The notes under the pieces are model-generated. The model made no database searches. It saw nothing but the letters and a program-made list of their open reading frames with translations, and was not told the origin of the DNA. A program made the position numbers and the translations under genes. Source: CAVWXT01 sp963759115 (GTDB lineage Bacteria; Planctomycetota; Planctomycetia; Pirellulales; Thermoguttaceae). From it: a DNA stretch of 64,000 nucleotides. This document shows, one piece after another, positions 1 to 11,100 of the stretch; the stretch's first letter is position 1; each line of letters starts with the position of its first letter. The DNA lies in contig CAVWXT010000002.1 of assembly GCA_963759115.1 (NCBI GenBank), positions 310,001-374,000 of the forward strand. Direction: 5' to 3'.

Positions 1-1209
1 GACGAGCAGCGAGCCGCCGCGTCCCACCAGGATGCCGATGAAACCGCCCACCAGGCACAGCACGACGGCCTCGACGAGGAATTGGCGCAGGATGTCGCGG
101 GCGTCGGCGCCCACGGCCATCCGCAGGCCGATCTCGCGGGTCCGCTCGGTCACCGAGACGAGCATGATGTTCATGATCCCCACGCCGCCCACGATCAGCG
201 AAACGGCGGCGACCGACATGCCCAGGCCGGAGAGCATGCTGGATCGTCTTCTTCAGGGCGTTGGAGACCTCGGCGTTGTCGTAGATGCGGAAGTCGTCAT
301 CGTCCCTCGGCGAGTCGATGCCGGTCGCGGAGCAGGCGGGTGATCTGCGTCGGTGGCCTGGGGAATGGCGTCCGGGCGAACTGCGCCTTGACCAGGATCT
401 GATGAATGGTTTCGGTGCGCATCCAGATGCTGCCGCGCCGGGGAGCCGCTCGGCCAGCGACGGGCCGGGCGGCGAATGACCTGGTTCCTTGGCCGTCGCG
501 CGGGCCGCGCCGACCCGCCGCCGCTGATCCGGTACTTGACCGTCGTCCACGGGGCCAGGAGGATGTCGTCCTGGTCGGTGCCCAGCAGGTTGGCGCCCTT
601 CGCGCTGAGCACGCCGATGACCGTGAAGGGCACGTTCTTCACGCGGATTTCCTCGCCGATGGGGTTGCGGTCGCCGAACAACTCGCGGACCAGGGTCTGG
701 CCGATCAGGCAGACCTTGCTGCCGCTGAGGATTTCGCGCTCGGTGAAGACGCGCCCCAGCTCCAACTCGGTCCAGTTGCGCGTCTTGAGGAAGGCCGCCG
801 TGCTGCCGGTCAGGTAGATGGGGCTCCAACTGCGGTTGCCGTAGACCACCTGGCCCCAGGCGTTGACGATCGGCGCCGTGCAGACGACGGCCGGGCATTC
901 GCGCTCGATGGCCTCGGCGTCTTCCGGCGTGAGGGTGTCGATCTTCTCGCCGAAGCGCGCCGAGCCGCGCTGCGGGGCGCCGGGCGTCACGACCAGCGTG
1001 TTGGCGCCCATGTTGGTCACGGTCACCTGGATCGCCGTCGAGGCGCCCTGGCTGATCTCCATCATGGCGATCACGGCGGCCACGCCGATGATCACGCCCA
1101 GCATCGTCAGCACCGTGCGCATCACGTTGCGCCGCAGGGCCTGCAGCGCGATCCGCGTCGCGCCGGCGGCCACGCGCAGGCCGTGTGCCGCGCCCGGCGC
1201 AGCGGGCAC
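1..1209 (-). CDS. macB: MacB/FtsX-type ABC transporter permease, 3' end outside window, frameshifted
   Basis: Inner-membrane permease of a tripartite MacAB-like efflux pump. The N-terminal part shows the first membrane helix (VLTMLGVIIGVAAVIAMM) followed by the MacB periplasmic domain with GANTLVVTPG and LIGQTLVRELFG. The reading frame is lost near 535. The C-terminal helices reappear in another frame between about 240 and 1, where I read GVGIMNIMLVSVTERTREIG, a family hallmark, and IGILVG. The gene runs off the window edge. It follows a MacB-type ATPase and a MacA-type adaptor on the same strand, downstream of the lipopeptide cluster, so exporting that product is a reasonable inference. The frame changes are probably sequence errors, since conserved motifs survive on both sides of each break. 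Confidence 0.85.
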
Positions 1210-1958
1210 GGCGGCCTGGCTCGCGCCAGGCGCGGCCGCCGCTGAAGCCGACGAACGCCTGCCGCTGCCGGGAATCCTCCACGATCTGGCCGTCGGCGAT
1301 GCGGATCACGCGGTCGGCGTGGCGCGCCACTTCGGCGTCGTGGGTCACCAGCAGGATCGTGATGCCCTTGCTCCACGTTCAGGCGGCGGAAGAGCTGCAG
1401 GATCTCCTTGCCGGTCCGCGAGTCCAGGTTCCCCGTCGGCTCGTCGGCCAGCAGCATCGATGGGCTGGTTCACCAGCGAGCGGGCGATGGCCACCCGCTG
1501 CTGTTCGCCGCCGGAGAGCTTGGTCGGGCGAGTGGTCCAGGCGGGCCTCCAGCCCGACCGTGGCCAGCAATTCCCGGCTCCGCTGCTGCACCTGGCGACG
1601 CGGACGCCTTCTCGGCGGAGTAGGCCGTCGGCATCCGCACGTTGTCCAAGGCCGTGGCGCGGGGAAGGAGATTGAAGCTCTGGAAGACGAAGCCGATGCG
1701 GCTGCTGCGAAGCTGGGCCAATTGCGCGACGCGAAAGCCGCGTCACCTCCACGCCCGTCGAAGCGGTAGGAACCCGCCGTCGGCCTGGTCCAGGCAGCCC
1801 AGCAGGTTCATCAGCGTGGTCTTGCCCGAGCCCGACGCGCCCATCAGCGCCACGAACTCGCCCCGCTCGATCGTCAACGAGACGTCTTTGAGGACGGGCA
1901 AGTCCACGTCGCCGATGTGGTACGTCTTGTCGATGTGTTGCAGTTCGATCAAGGGCAT
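1210..1958 (-). CDS. macB: MacB-type ABC transporter ATPase subunit, frameshifted several times
   Basis: Nucleotide-binding subunit driving the adjacent FtsX-type permease. It opens with MPLIELQHIDKTYHIGD and a Walker A motif GASGSGKTT around 1830. Further frames carry the Q-loop region IGFVFQSFNLLPR, the signature LSGGEQQRVAIARSL and the Walker B LLADEPTGNLDSRTG, in the right order and spacing for a MacB/LolD-type ATPase of about 240 residues. At least three frame changes (near 1725, 1600 and 1450) split it. Each motif is intact, so I read this as one gene damaged by indel errors. The boundary with the permease at about 1210 is approximate because the last part is out of frame. Confidence 0.82.
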
Positions 1959-1984
1959 GGCAATGTTGTCTCACTTGGGATACT

Positions 1985-2091
1985 CTCGTTCCCACGCTCG
2001 GCGTGGGAACGCGCCATCCGCGACGCTTTGCGCCGCCCCATCCGACGCGGAGCGCCGCGAAAGCCTGGTTCCCACGCGGAGCGCGGGAACC
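1985..2091. repeat. Intergenic inverted-repeat element, copy 1
   Basis: About 105 bp bounded by GTTCCCACGC...GCGTGGGAAC-like arms, with an internal CGACGCGGAGCG segment. It lies inside the macA-macB operon. A second copy with the same outer arms and the same internal segment lies at 52478-52582. It codes for nothing recognisable. Confidence 0.8.
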
Positions 2092-2103
2092 AGGAAACGT
2101 TTC

Positions 2104-3413
2104 CTATTTCTTCTTTGACGTAACGCGGGAGACGAAGCTGGAGACGAAATCGGGGGCGGCCTGCTTGATGGCGTTGACGACCACCGCCGTTCCGACTTCC
2201 AACTCGCCGCCCGTGACGGCCGTCTGCATGCCGTCCGAGAGGCCGAGTTGAACGGTGACGGGCGCACCAGCCCGTCGTCGGCCAGCACCCAGACGGTGGG
2301 CGAGCCGACTTCCACTTTCGGTTCCGACTCGTCGTCTTGCCCTTCGTCCGTCTCCTTCTTTTCCTTCTTTTCCGCGGCCGACTTCTTGCCGGCGGCCGGC
2401 GGCGTCAGACCGCTGCGGGCCGCAGGCGAAGTCTGCGCCCAGGTGGGCCGCCAATTGCAGCGCCTGATTAGGGACGAGCAGGGCGTCCGGGCAGCGGGAG
2501 ACCTCGAATTGGAGCTTCGCCGTCATGTAGGGCATGAGCGTTCCATCCGCGTTGTCGACGTCCACGACCACGCCATAGGTCACGACGTTTTGCAGCAAGC
2601 TGGCATTGAGGCGAATCTGGGACACCTTGCCCGAATAGCTCCGGTCGCGGTAGGCGTCGACCTTGAAGTTGACTTTCTGCCCGACGTGAATGTCGCCGAT
2701 GTCGGCCTCGTTGACGGCCGCCCACACCAGCATGCGGTCCAGATCCTTGGCCAGCAGGAAGAGGCTGGGGCGCATTCAACCCGGCCACGATCGTCTGCCC
2801 GACGTTCACTTTGCGGTCGATCACCTCGCCGTCGACTGGCGAGAGGATCTTAGTGTAGCCCAGATTGATTTCCCGCCAGCGTCATTGCAGTCTTTGCCTG
2901 CTCCAAGCGGGCTTCACTCATGGCCAACTCGGCCGTGGCGATCGCGAAGTCAGACCGGGCGTTTTCGTATTCGGCCTCGGGATTTGTGGCGCGGAGCTTT
3001 TCGGCGCGTTTGAGGTCGCGCTCCAATTGCTCGCGCCGCGAACGGTACCGGTCCAACTCGGCTTCGGCCAGCTTGAGATTGGCGCGGGCCTTCTCCAGTT
3101 CGGCCCGGTAAGGCAAATCGTCGAGCGTCGCCAGCAATTGTCCCTGCTTCACCCGGGAGCGGTAGTCGATCGTCTTGCCCGGCCGGTCCGGATCGGGGCC
3201 GAAGCTCACAATCCGGCCAATGATCTGGGCGCCCACTTCGATGAGTTCCACCGGCTCGACGGACCCCGTGGCGTTGACCGCGTTGAGCAAATCGCCGCGG
3301 GTGACCGTCAGGGTGCGGAACGTCGGTTGGCTGGTCTCGCTGGTGCGCCAGTAGTGGTAGCCGAACAGGCCGCCCACCGTGGCCAGGACTACCAGGCTCA
3401 GCATCGTTTTCAT
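2104..3413 (-). CDS. macA: MacA/HlyD-type periplasmic adaptor, frameshifted
   Basis: Membrane fusion protein linking the MacB-like permease to an outer-membrane exit. It starts MKTMLSLVVLATVGGLFGYHY (signal anchor). The biotinyl-lipoyl strand follows (VTRGDLLNAVNATGSVEPVE), then a long alpha-hairpin coiled coil (LEKARANLKLAEAELDRYRSR onward) and the second lipoyl half (PVDGEVIDRKVNVGQTIVAG). The beta-barrel region reads VWAAVNEADIGDIHVGQKV. Frame changes near 2860, 2780 and 2430 split it. The C-terminal section contains a Glu/Lys-rich stretch and ends TSKKK. An AGGAGG-rich ribosome site precedes the ATG at 3413 by about nine bases. Only 48 bp separate it from the upstream exporter gene, which suggests co-transcription with the NRPS cluster. 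Confidence 0.85.
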
Positions 3414-3461
3414 GGCTTTTACCCCTCCCTCCTGAGTTCATGCACTGGTCCAACTCCGCGA

Positions 3462-5108
3462 TCACGCTTTCTCCAGCACCGCCGCCGGCTGCGATTCGTG
3501 GAGGAAGGCCTCCACCACCTTCCCTTCTTCCAGTTTGATCACGCGGTCGGCATGCGCGAAGTACCGGTCGTCATGGGTGATCGCCACCACCGTCTTGCCG
3601 CGGCGCTTCAACTCCGGCAGAAGCCGCAGGTAGAAGATCTTGCGAAACACCGGATCCTGGTCGGCCGCCCATTCGTCAAACACGTAGATCGGTCGGTTCT
3701 CCAGGTAAGCCGTCAGCAGGGCCAATCGCTTGCGTTGGCCCCGCGACACCGCCGTCGTGGAGAATACCCCGCCAGTCACCGTCACTGCGCGATCCAGTTC
3801 GAGCTGGCTCAGGTACTCCTGGGCACGCTGGTCCAGGTCGGCGGCGTCCAGGCCCCACAGGCTGTCGAAGACCACCGCGTCGTCAAACACCACGGAGAAG
3901 AGCTGCCGATAGCCCTCGCGGTTTTCCGCCGTGATCGGCTGGCCGTCCAAGCTGCATCTGGCCGGACTCGGGCATGTACAGGCCGGTGATCAGTTTGGCC
4001 AGCGTGGTCTTGCCGCTGCCGTTGCCGCCGATGATGAACACGATTTCGCCGGGGCGGAGCGTCAGGTCGATGGGGCCGAGCACGAAGCCGTGCGGCTGCC
4101 CGTCGCGCTGGTAGGCGTGCGTCACGCCGGCCAGCTCGATCTGGCCCCAACTAGGGATGGGCGTCAACGTCTCCGTTCCGGCCTCCTCTTCATTCAGTAT
4201 CAGGCCCAATCGCTCGATCTGCGCCACCGAGCCGGCCGCCCAACTCAGAAACGGCAGCCAGCCGATGATCTGCTCCAGCGGCGACATCAAGTACAGAACC
4301 GTAAGCACGTAGGCGGTCAGCGTGGGGGCGTCGACGGCAAGTAGTCTCGGCCACGCGAACAGCAGCAGGCCGATGGCGATGAAGAACGTCAATCGCCCCC
4401 AACTGATCGCCGCATCGTGGAGGCAATCGCCGACGAACTTGCTCTCGCGCAGGACGGCTTCCGACTGGACGATCCGATCGACGAAAACGCGGCGGCGGTC
4501 GTGGTGCATTTTCATCTCTTTGACGCCCTCGATCATTCCCCGAATATAGTTGAAGAGGACGTCCTGGGCCTCGCGGGAGCGGCGCACGTACTTCTGCGCG
4601 CCCGCGAGGAGTACCAGTAGCTGGCCACGCCGAGCACGCCGAACAACACGGCGCCCAACAACAGCCCCGGCGATAGCCAACCCAGAAATCCTGCTCCGCA
4701 GACAAGAATCACGAGGTTGACGCCCAGCACGGGGACGCCGTTCATGGCCTGCGAAATCACGCCTACGTCGCCCGTGAGCGAACTCAACAAACGAGAGACG
4801 CCGATCTCTTCCAGGTGCTTCAACGGCGATTCGAGGATGCGCCGGCACAAGCTGATCCGCAACTTCGAGATGCTGCCTTGCGTGAGCCGGGAAAGGAGCA
4901 CGTGGGAAACGATCTGCGTCGTGAGGACGACGGCGCACAAGGCCGCGAACAGCGCCACGACGGCCAGCGATGAGACCGTCGGCGCGCGGAGCGCGTGGAG
5001 GATCACGACCACCAGCCCGAAGCTGGCGGCGCCGCTGATGGCCCCCACCACGCCGGCCAACAAGACGATGCGCCAGGACGCCCGCAATAAGAACAGAATC
5101 AGTTTCAT
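3462..5108 (-). CDS. Cyclic-peptide-type ABC exporter (fused membrane and ATPase domains), frameshifted
   Basis: Exporter of the SyrD/PvdE cyclic peptide transporter family. About six membrane segments begin at MKLILFLLRASWRIVLLAGV. The ATPase half has Walker A GGNGSGKTTL near 4010, a degenerate signature VSRGQRKRLALL, Walker B IYVFDEWAADQDP and the switch histidine AITHDDRYF. DEWAADQDP is typical of this family. Frame changes lie near 4600 and 3950. Its ATG overlaps the stop of the hybrid synthetase gene (ATGA), so the two are translationally coupled and it most likely secretes the assembly-line product across the inner membrane. The MacAB-like set downstream could provide the second export step. 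Confidence 0.87.
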
Positions 5109-8100
5109 CGGTTTCCCGCCCTCTCCTTGAGAGCACTGCCTTCCCGGAGATAACCTTCCAGGCGCTGGGCCAACACGTCCACGTCCGGCTTGCGCAACAT
5201 GCTGTAGTGATTGCCGGGAACCGTTTCCACGCGCAGCCGGGGACAGAGCGATTTCCACCGTCGGTCGAGGCCGCTGCCTCCCAGGTCGGCCTGGAACAGT
5301 ACGGCCCGCCCCCGGTACGGTTGTGGCTGATAGCGCACCGCCGCCGCTACGTGCGCCTTGCACACCGCGGCCAGCCGGCGGATTTCGGCCACGCCGATGC
5401 CTTCCGCCGCCAAGTCTGCCTGCTCCGCGATCCGCTGCCACTGCTGCTCCAGCGGCAGCTTCTTCAGTTCCTTTACCGAAAGCTCCAGGTGGGGCGCGAT
5501 CCACCGGATCACCGACTGGTCATCCAGGTCCAGCTTTTCATAATCCATGATCGAGAGGTGGGTGTCAAACAGGGCCACCAGGGCCACGTCTTCGCCGGCC
5601 GCGCGCCACTGCTGGGCCGCTTCCAGCGCGATCAGGCCCCCCAACGACCAGCCGGCCAGCAGGTATGGCCCGCGGGGTTGAACCTGGCGCATCTCGCTTA
5701 CGTAGTAGGCGGCCATGGCCTCGATGCTGTCGTGGGGCTGTTGCCCGGGATCGAGCCCGAGCCCCTGTAGCCCGTACACCGGCCGATCGGGGGCCAGTTC
5801 GCGGGCCAGGGGCAGGAAGGCGGCGATGTGCCCGCCCAGCCCATGAATGCAGAACAGGGGCGGCGCCGATCCGCCGGTCCGCAAGGGGGCCAACGACTGC
5901 CCGCTGCCCATGGACGGCACGAGCAACGACGCCGCAAACTCGTGGATCAACGGAATGTCCTGCGGGCGGCCCTCCGGTTCATCCCGGCCGGGGGCTTCCC
6001 CGCGTTCTGTTGTCTCGGCGGCTGCCGGTGCAGGCGGGGTGGCATGCGGCTCCCGGTCGCACAAGCTCGATAATTGCGAGAGACGCTGATCGGGATCGGC
6101 GATGATCGCCGCCAGCAGGTTCTGGAACTGCCGCTCCAATCGTGCGATCGTCGCGTCGTCGAACAGACTGCCGTCGTACCGTAGTTCGCCGATCAAACCG
6201 TGGTCCGTTTCGGTCACGGTCAGCCACAAGTCGTACCGCGCCACCAACGGGTCCATTTTGGTGGGCCGGTAGGCGAACTCCAGTCCTCCGTGACGCCGCA
6301 GTGAATCGGCGCTGGCCCGCTGCTGGTAGTTGAATCCCACTTGCACCCCCGGGATCCTGATCAAGTCGTCATCGGGTTGCAGCTCCCGCATCAGCAGCTC
6401 CACCGGCAGCTCTTGGTGAGCGAACGCTTCGAGCACCGTCCGACGGATGCGGGCCAGCAGGCCGCGGAACGAGGGATCCCCCGACAAGTCGCTCCGCAGG
6501 GTGAGCGAGTTGGTGAACACCCCGATCACGCCTTGCGTCTCGCGGCGGTTCCGATTCGCGACGTTGAAGGCCGTGGCGATGTCGTCCGAGCCGGTGCATT
6601 GCTGCAACCACACCTGGTACGCGGCCATCAAGAGCATGAACATCGTCACGTTCTCGGAGCGGGAGAGGCGTTGCAAATGGGCCTGCGCGTCGGCGGAAAC
6701 GTGGATCGCATGGGTTTTCTGGAGGTGCGTCGCTCCGGCCTCTCGCGGTCGGTCGGTCGGCAGTTCCAGGGGCGTAAGATCGGTCAGTTTGTCTCGCCAG
6801 TAGCCCATCAGCGCGGCCAGGACGTCGCCCTGCACATACTCGCGCTGCCAGAGGGCGTAGTCGGCGTACTGGATCGGCAACTCCGGCAACGGCGAAGCAT
6901 GCCCGAAAGAGAAGGCATCGTAGAGCTGCGCCACCTCCTGGAACAACACCTGAACCGACCAGCCGTCGCTGATGATGTGGTTCATCGTGGCCAGGACCAC
7001 GTGCTCGATCCCGCCGAGCCGCAACAACCGGATACGGAACAGCGGTGCGCGGCTAAGGTCGAACCATTCCGACCCCTGCTCGCGCGAAAATCGGTCGACC
7101 TCTAGGTCGCGTTGGTCGGCAGGCAGATGGCTCAGATCATCGACGGGAATCTCCACCCGCAACTCGGGGGCAATCACCTGCACCGGTTGCCCGTCGTCGC
7201 CCACGACAAAGCTCGTGCGCAAGGACTCATGGCGCCGCACGACTTCGTTGAGGGCTTTCCCCAAGGCATCGACGTCGAGTTCTCCGCGGACGCTGATGGC
7301 CGCGTGGATGTTTATCAGCGGAATCCCCGTAAACCGATTGTGTACGGCCCAGTACCGCTCCTGGGTAAACGAGATCGGCATCGGGCCGCTGCGAGCGCGG
7401 GAGTATCGGCGGCGCTTGGCTCGCGGGCCCCGCCGACTGCAGCGTCAGTATCTGCTGGGCCAGATCGCCCAGACCCGGCGTCAGGAAGAGGGTCGTGAGC
7501 GGCAGGTCTACCGAAAACACATTCCGCACCCGCGCGACCAGCCGCAGCGCCAAGAGCGAGTTCCCGCCCAGATCGAAGAAGCTGTCCTGCGTGCCGACCC
7601 TCTCCACGTTCAACAGTTCGGACCAGATCGCGGCAAGTTGCTGCTCCGTGGCCGTCCACGGCGCCGCGAACTCGCGGCGCAACGATGCCTGGCTCCAGTC
7701 CGGATCGGGCAGGGCCTTGCGGTCCACTTTGCCGCTGGACGTAGTGGGCAGGGCGCCGAGCGTAACGAACGCCGTGGGGATCATGTAGTCGGGCACGTGC
7801 TGAGCTAGATACTGCCGCAGTTCGGAAATGTCCGGCGTGGCCTCTGCCTGGCCGACAACGTAGGCAACAAGACACACGTCCCCGGCGGTCCGTTGCGCGC
7901 CGCAACCGCGGCGTCGGCCAACAATGGATGTTTGCGCAGCACCTCTTCGACCTCGCCCGGCTCGACGCGGAATCCGCGAATCTTCACCTGGTTGTCCGCG
8001 CGGCCGAGAAACTCCACCTGGCCGTCGGCCCGCCATCGGGCGCGATCGCCCGTGCGGCACAGACGCGCCTCGGGGCCTGCCGCAAACGGGTCCTTGAGAA

Positions 8101-11100
8101 AACGCTCGGCGTTCAGAAGCGGATCCACGTAGCCACGCGATACGCCGTCGCCGCCAATGTATAGGATGCCGGGCACGCCGATCGGCGCCGGTTCCATCCG
8201 CTCATCCAAGACGTACAACCGCACGTTGGGAAACGGGCGGCCGATGGGCACCAGCGCCGTATCCGGAAGCGAACCCACGTCGCCCTCGAAGTACGAACTG
8301 TCGATGGTGGTCTCCGTGAGACCGTAGGAGTTCACGAGCCGCGTTTGGGGCCCCAAGACCTGCCGGGCCCGCCGGTGATCGGCCACGAACCAGGCGTCCG
8401 AGCCGACGACCGCCAACCGCAGGCAGTCCAGCGACGAGCCGGTCTCTTCGAGATGCTGTACCAGGTTGCGCATTACGATCGGCACAAATTCCGCCGCGTC
8501 GACCCGTTCGCGCCGCATCAGGCCGCAAAGCGATTCGGCATCGAGCAGGATTTCTTTGCGGCATAGTACCAGCTTTCCACCGGAGCAGAGGGCTCGCACC
8601 AGATCGCCGGCAAACACATCGAAGCCGAAGCTGGCCATTTGGAGGTGCGATTGGACTTCGGAGCCTAGGCCGTACTTCTGCTCCCAGCCGTAGTAGGCGT
8701 TCAACAAGTTCCCCTGCGTGACCATGACGCCCTTCGGACGGCCGGTCGAGCCCGACGTATAAAGGATGTAGGCGAGGCTCTCGGCCGTGGCCTTTGTCCC
8801 CTCTCCCTCTGGGAGAGGGCTAGGGTGAGGGCGATCGGCCATAGCAATGCCCTCACCCGCAATACCCTCACCCCCTGCCCCTCTCCGGGCACCGACCGAA
8901 GGTTGGTCGGGAGAGGGGAGAATGCCATCCAACACGATTTGTTGGGATTGGGCCACAGCCAGTGCGGCAGACAGTGCCGCATTGGTCACCACCAGCGATA
9001 CCCGCGCGTCCTCCAACACGTACTTGAGGCGCTGCTCGGCGTCCCGCGTGTAGGCGGGGTCCAGCGGCACGTAGGCGCCGCCGGCCTTCATAACAGCCAG
9101 CACGGCCATCAGCAGTTCCGGCGAGCGTTCCAGGCAAATGCCGACGCGCACTTCCGGCCCCACGCCTTGCCCTTGCAGGAATCGCGCCAGTTGGTTCGAC
9201 CGCTCGTTCAATTCCCGGTAGGTCCACCGTCGATCGTCCAGCACGACGGCCGTGGCGTCGGGCTGCTTTTCGGCCTGCATCTCGAACAAATGATGGACCA
9301 GCCGGGTCCGGTCATAGTCGCAGGCCGTATCGTTCCACTCGACGACGATCTTCCGCCGCTGCTGCTCTTCCAGCAGGGCCAGCGACGAGATGCTCCGCTC
9401 CGGTTCGGCGACGGCGGCCGCCACGAGCACCTGGTATTGCTCAACCATGCGGTCGATGGTGGCCGGGTCGAACAGATCGGTGCTGAAGTTCAGCCCGCCC
9501 TGGAACCCCTCTTCCCGTTCGAACAACTCCAGCGTCAAATCGAAATTGGCCGAAGGCGGCGCGGGGCTGTCGTCCAGCGGCGTGATTTGCAGGCCCGTCT
9601 CCGGCGACGGCGGCAAGCGGATGTTCTGCAAGGCGAACATTACCTGGAAGATCGGGTTCCGGCTCAGGTCGCGCGGCGGCTTGACGGCGTCGACCACCTG
9701 ATCCAGCGTCATTTCCTGGCGCTCGAAGGCGTCAATCGCGACTTGCCGCACGCGCGCCACCGCTTCGCGGAAACTTGGATCGCCGCTGAGGTCGGTCCGC
9801 AACACCACGACGTTGACAAAGTAGCCGATCAGCGATGCCGTTTCCGGCCGGTTGCGATTGGCCACGGGCGCGCCGACGGCAAAATCGCTTTGGCCGCTGT
9901 AGCGCCCCAGCAGCACGTGAAACGCGGCCAACAGTGTCATGAACGGGGTCACGCCCTCGCGGCGGCTGAACTCCACGACCGCGGCGCTGGTTTCCGGCGA
10001 TAGCCGGCAGGGCCGGGCCGAGCCGCGCGTGGTGCGGATCGCCGGCCGCGGGGCATCCGTGGGAAGCTCCAGGGCCGGCACGCTCTGCAATTGGCCGCGC
10101 CAGTAGGCCCGCAGCCGCTCCAGCGTCTCGCCTGCGAGCAACCGTCGCTGCCAGGCCGCGAAGTCGACGTACTGCACCGGCAATTCTGGCAACGGCGAGG
10201 CTCGCCCCGACGCGAAGGCCGGATAGAGGACCGAAAGCTCGCGGAGCAAGACTCCCATCGACCATCCGTCGTGGATGATGTGGTGAGTGCTGGCCACCGC
10301 GGCGTAGTCGTTCTCGGCGCGCCGCAGCAACGTGATGCGGATGAGCGGCCCGTTTTGCAGGTCGATCGGCCGGCCCATTTCGGCGGCGATCCGGCGTCGG
10401 AGTTCCACTTCGCGCTGCGACTCGGGCAAGTGGCTCAAGTCAATCACCGGCAGCGTGCGCGACTCGGGGGCGCGATCACCTGGACGGGACTGCCGTTGAC
10501 TTCCGGGAATGTCGTGCGCAGAACCTCGTGCCGTCGAGCAATTTCGAGCAATGCCCGCTCCAACGCCGGAATGTTGAGCGGCCCTCGGACGTTCAACGCC
10601 AGGTGCAGCATGTACGTCGGACGGTCGGGTTCCAGGCGGTCCAAGAACCAGAGGGCCTCTTGGTTGAGCGACAAGGGCAGGTCGCCGTCGCGAGGAATCC
10701 GGACGATCGGGCCTTGCGACGTGGCGCCACCGCCTTGCAGCGCCGCCTCGATGCGGCCGGCCAGCCCGGCGATCGTGGGCGTCTCGAACAGTTCGCGGAG
10801 CGGCAATTCGATCTGCAACTGGTGGGCGATCTGCGAGACGGCCTGGGTGGCCAGCAACGAATGCCCGCCCAACTCGAAGAAATTGTCGTGGATGCCGATG
10901 CGGTCGATTTCGAGGATGGCCGACCATGATTGGGCGAGGTTTTGCTCCAATTCCGTTCGCGGGGCCACATAGGGTGTGGTCAGGTCGGGCCGCACGTGGA
11001 TCGTGGCGGCCGGCAACGAATCGGATCCCGCCTCCGGCACGCCCGACAGGTTCGGCGCCGCGGGCGTCTCAACCGTCGCCGCGGCCGACTCCGACGCTGC

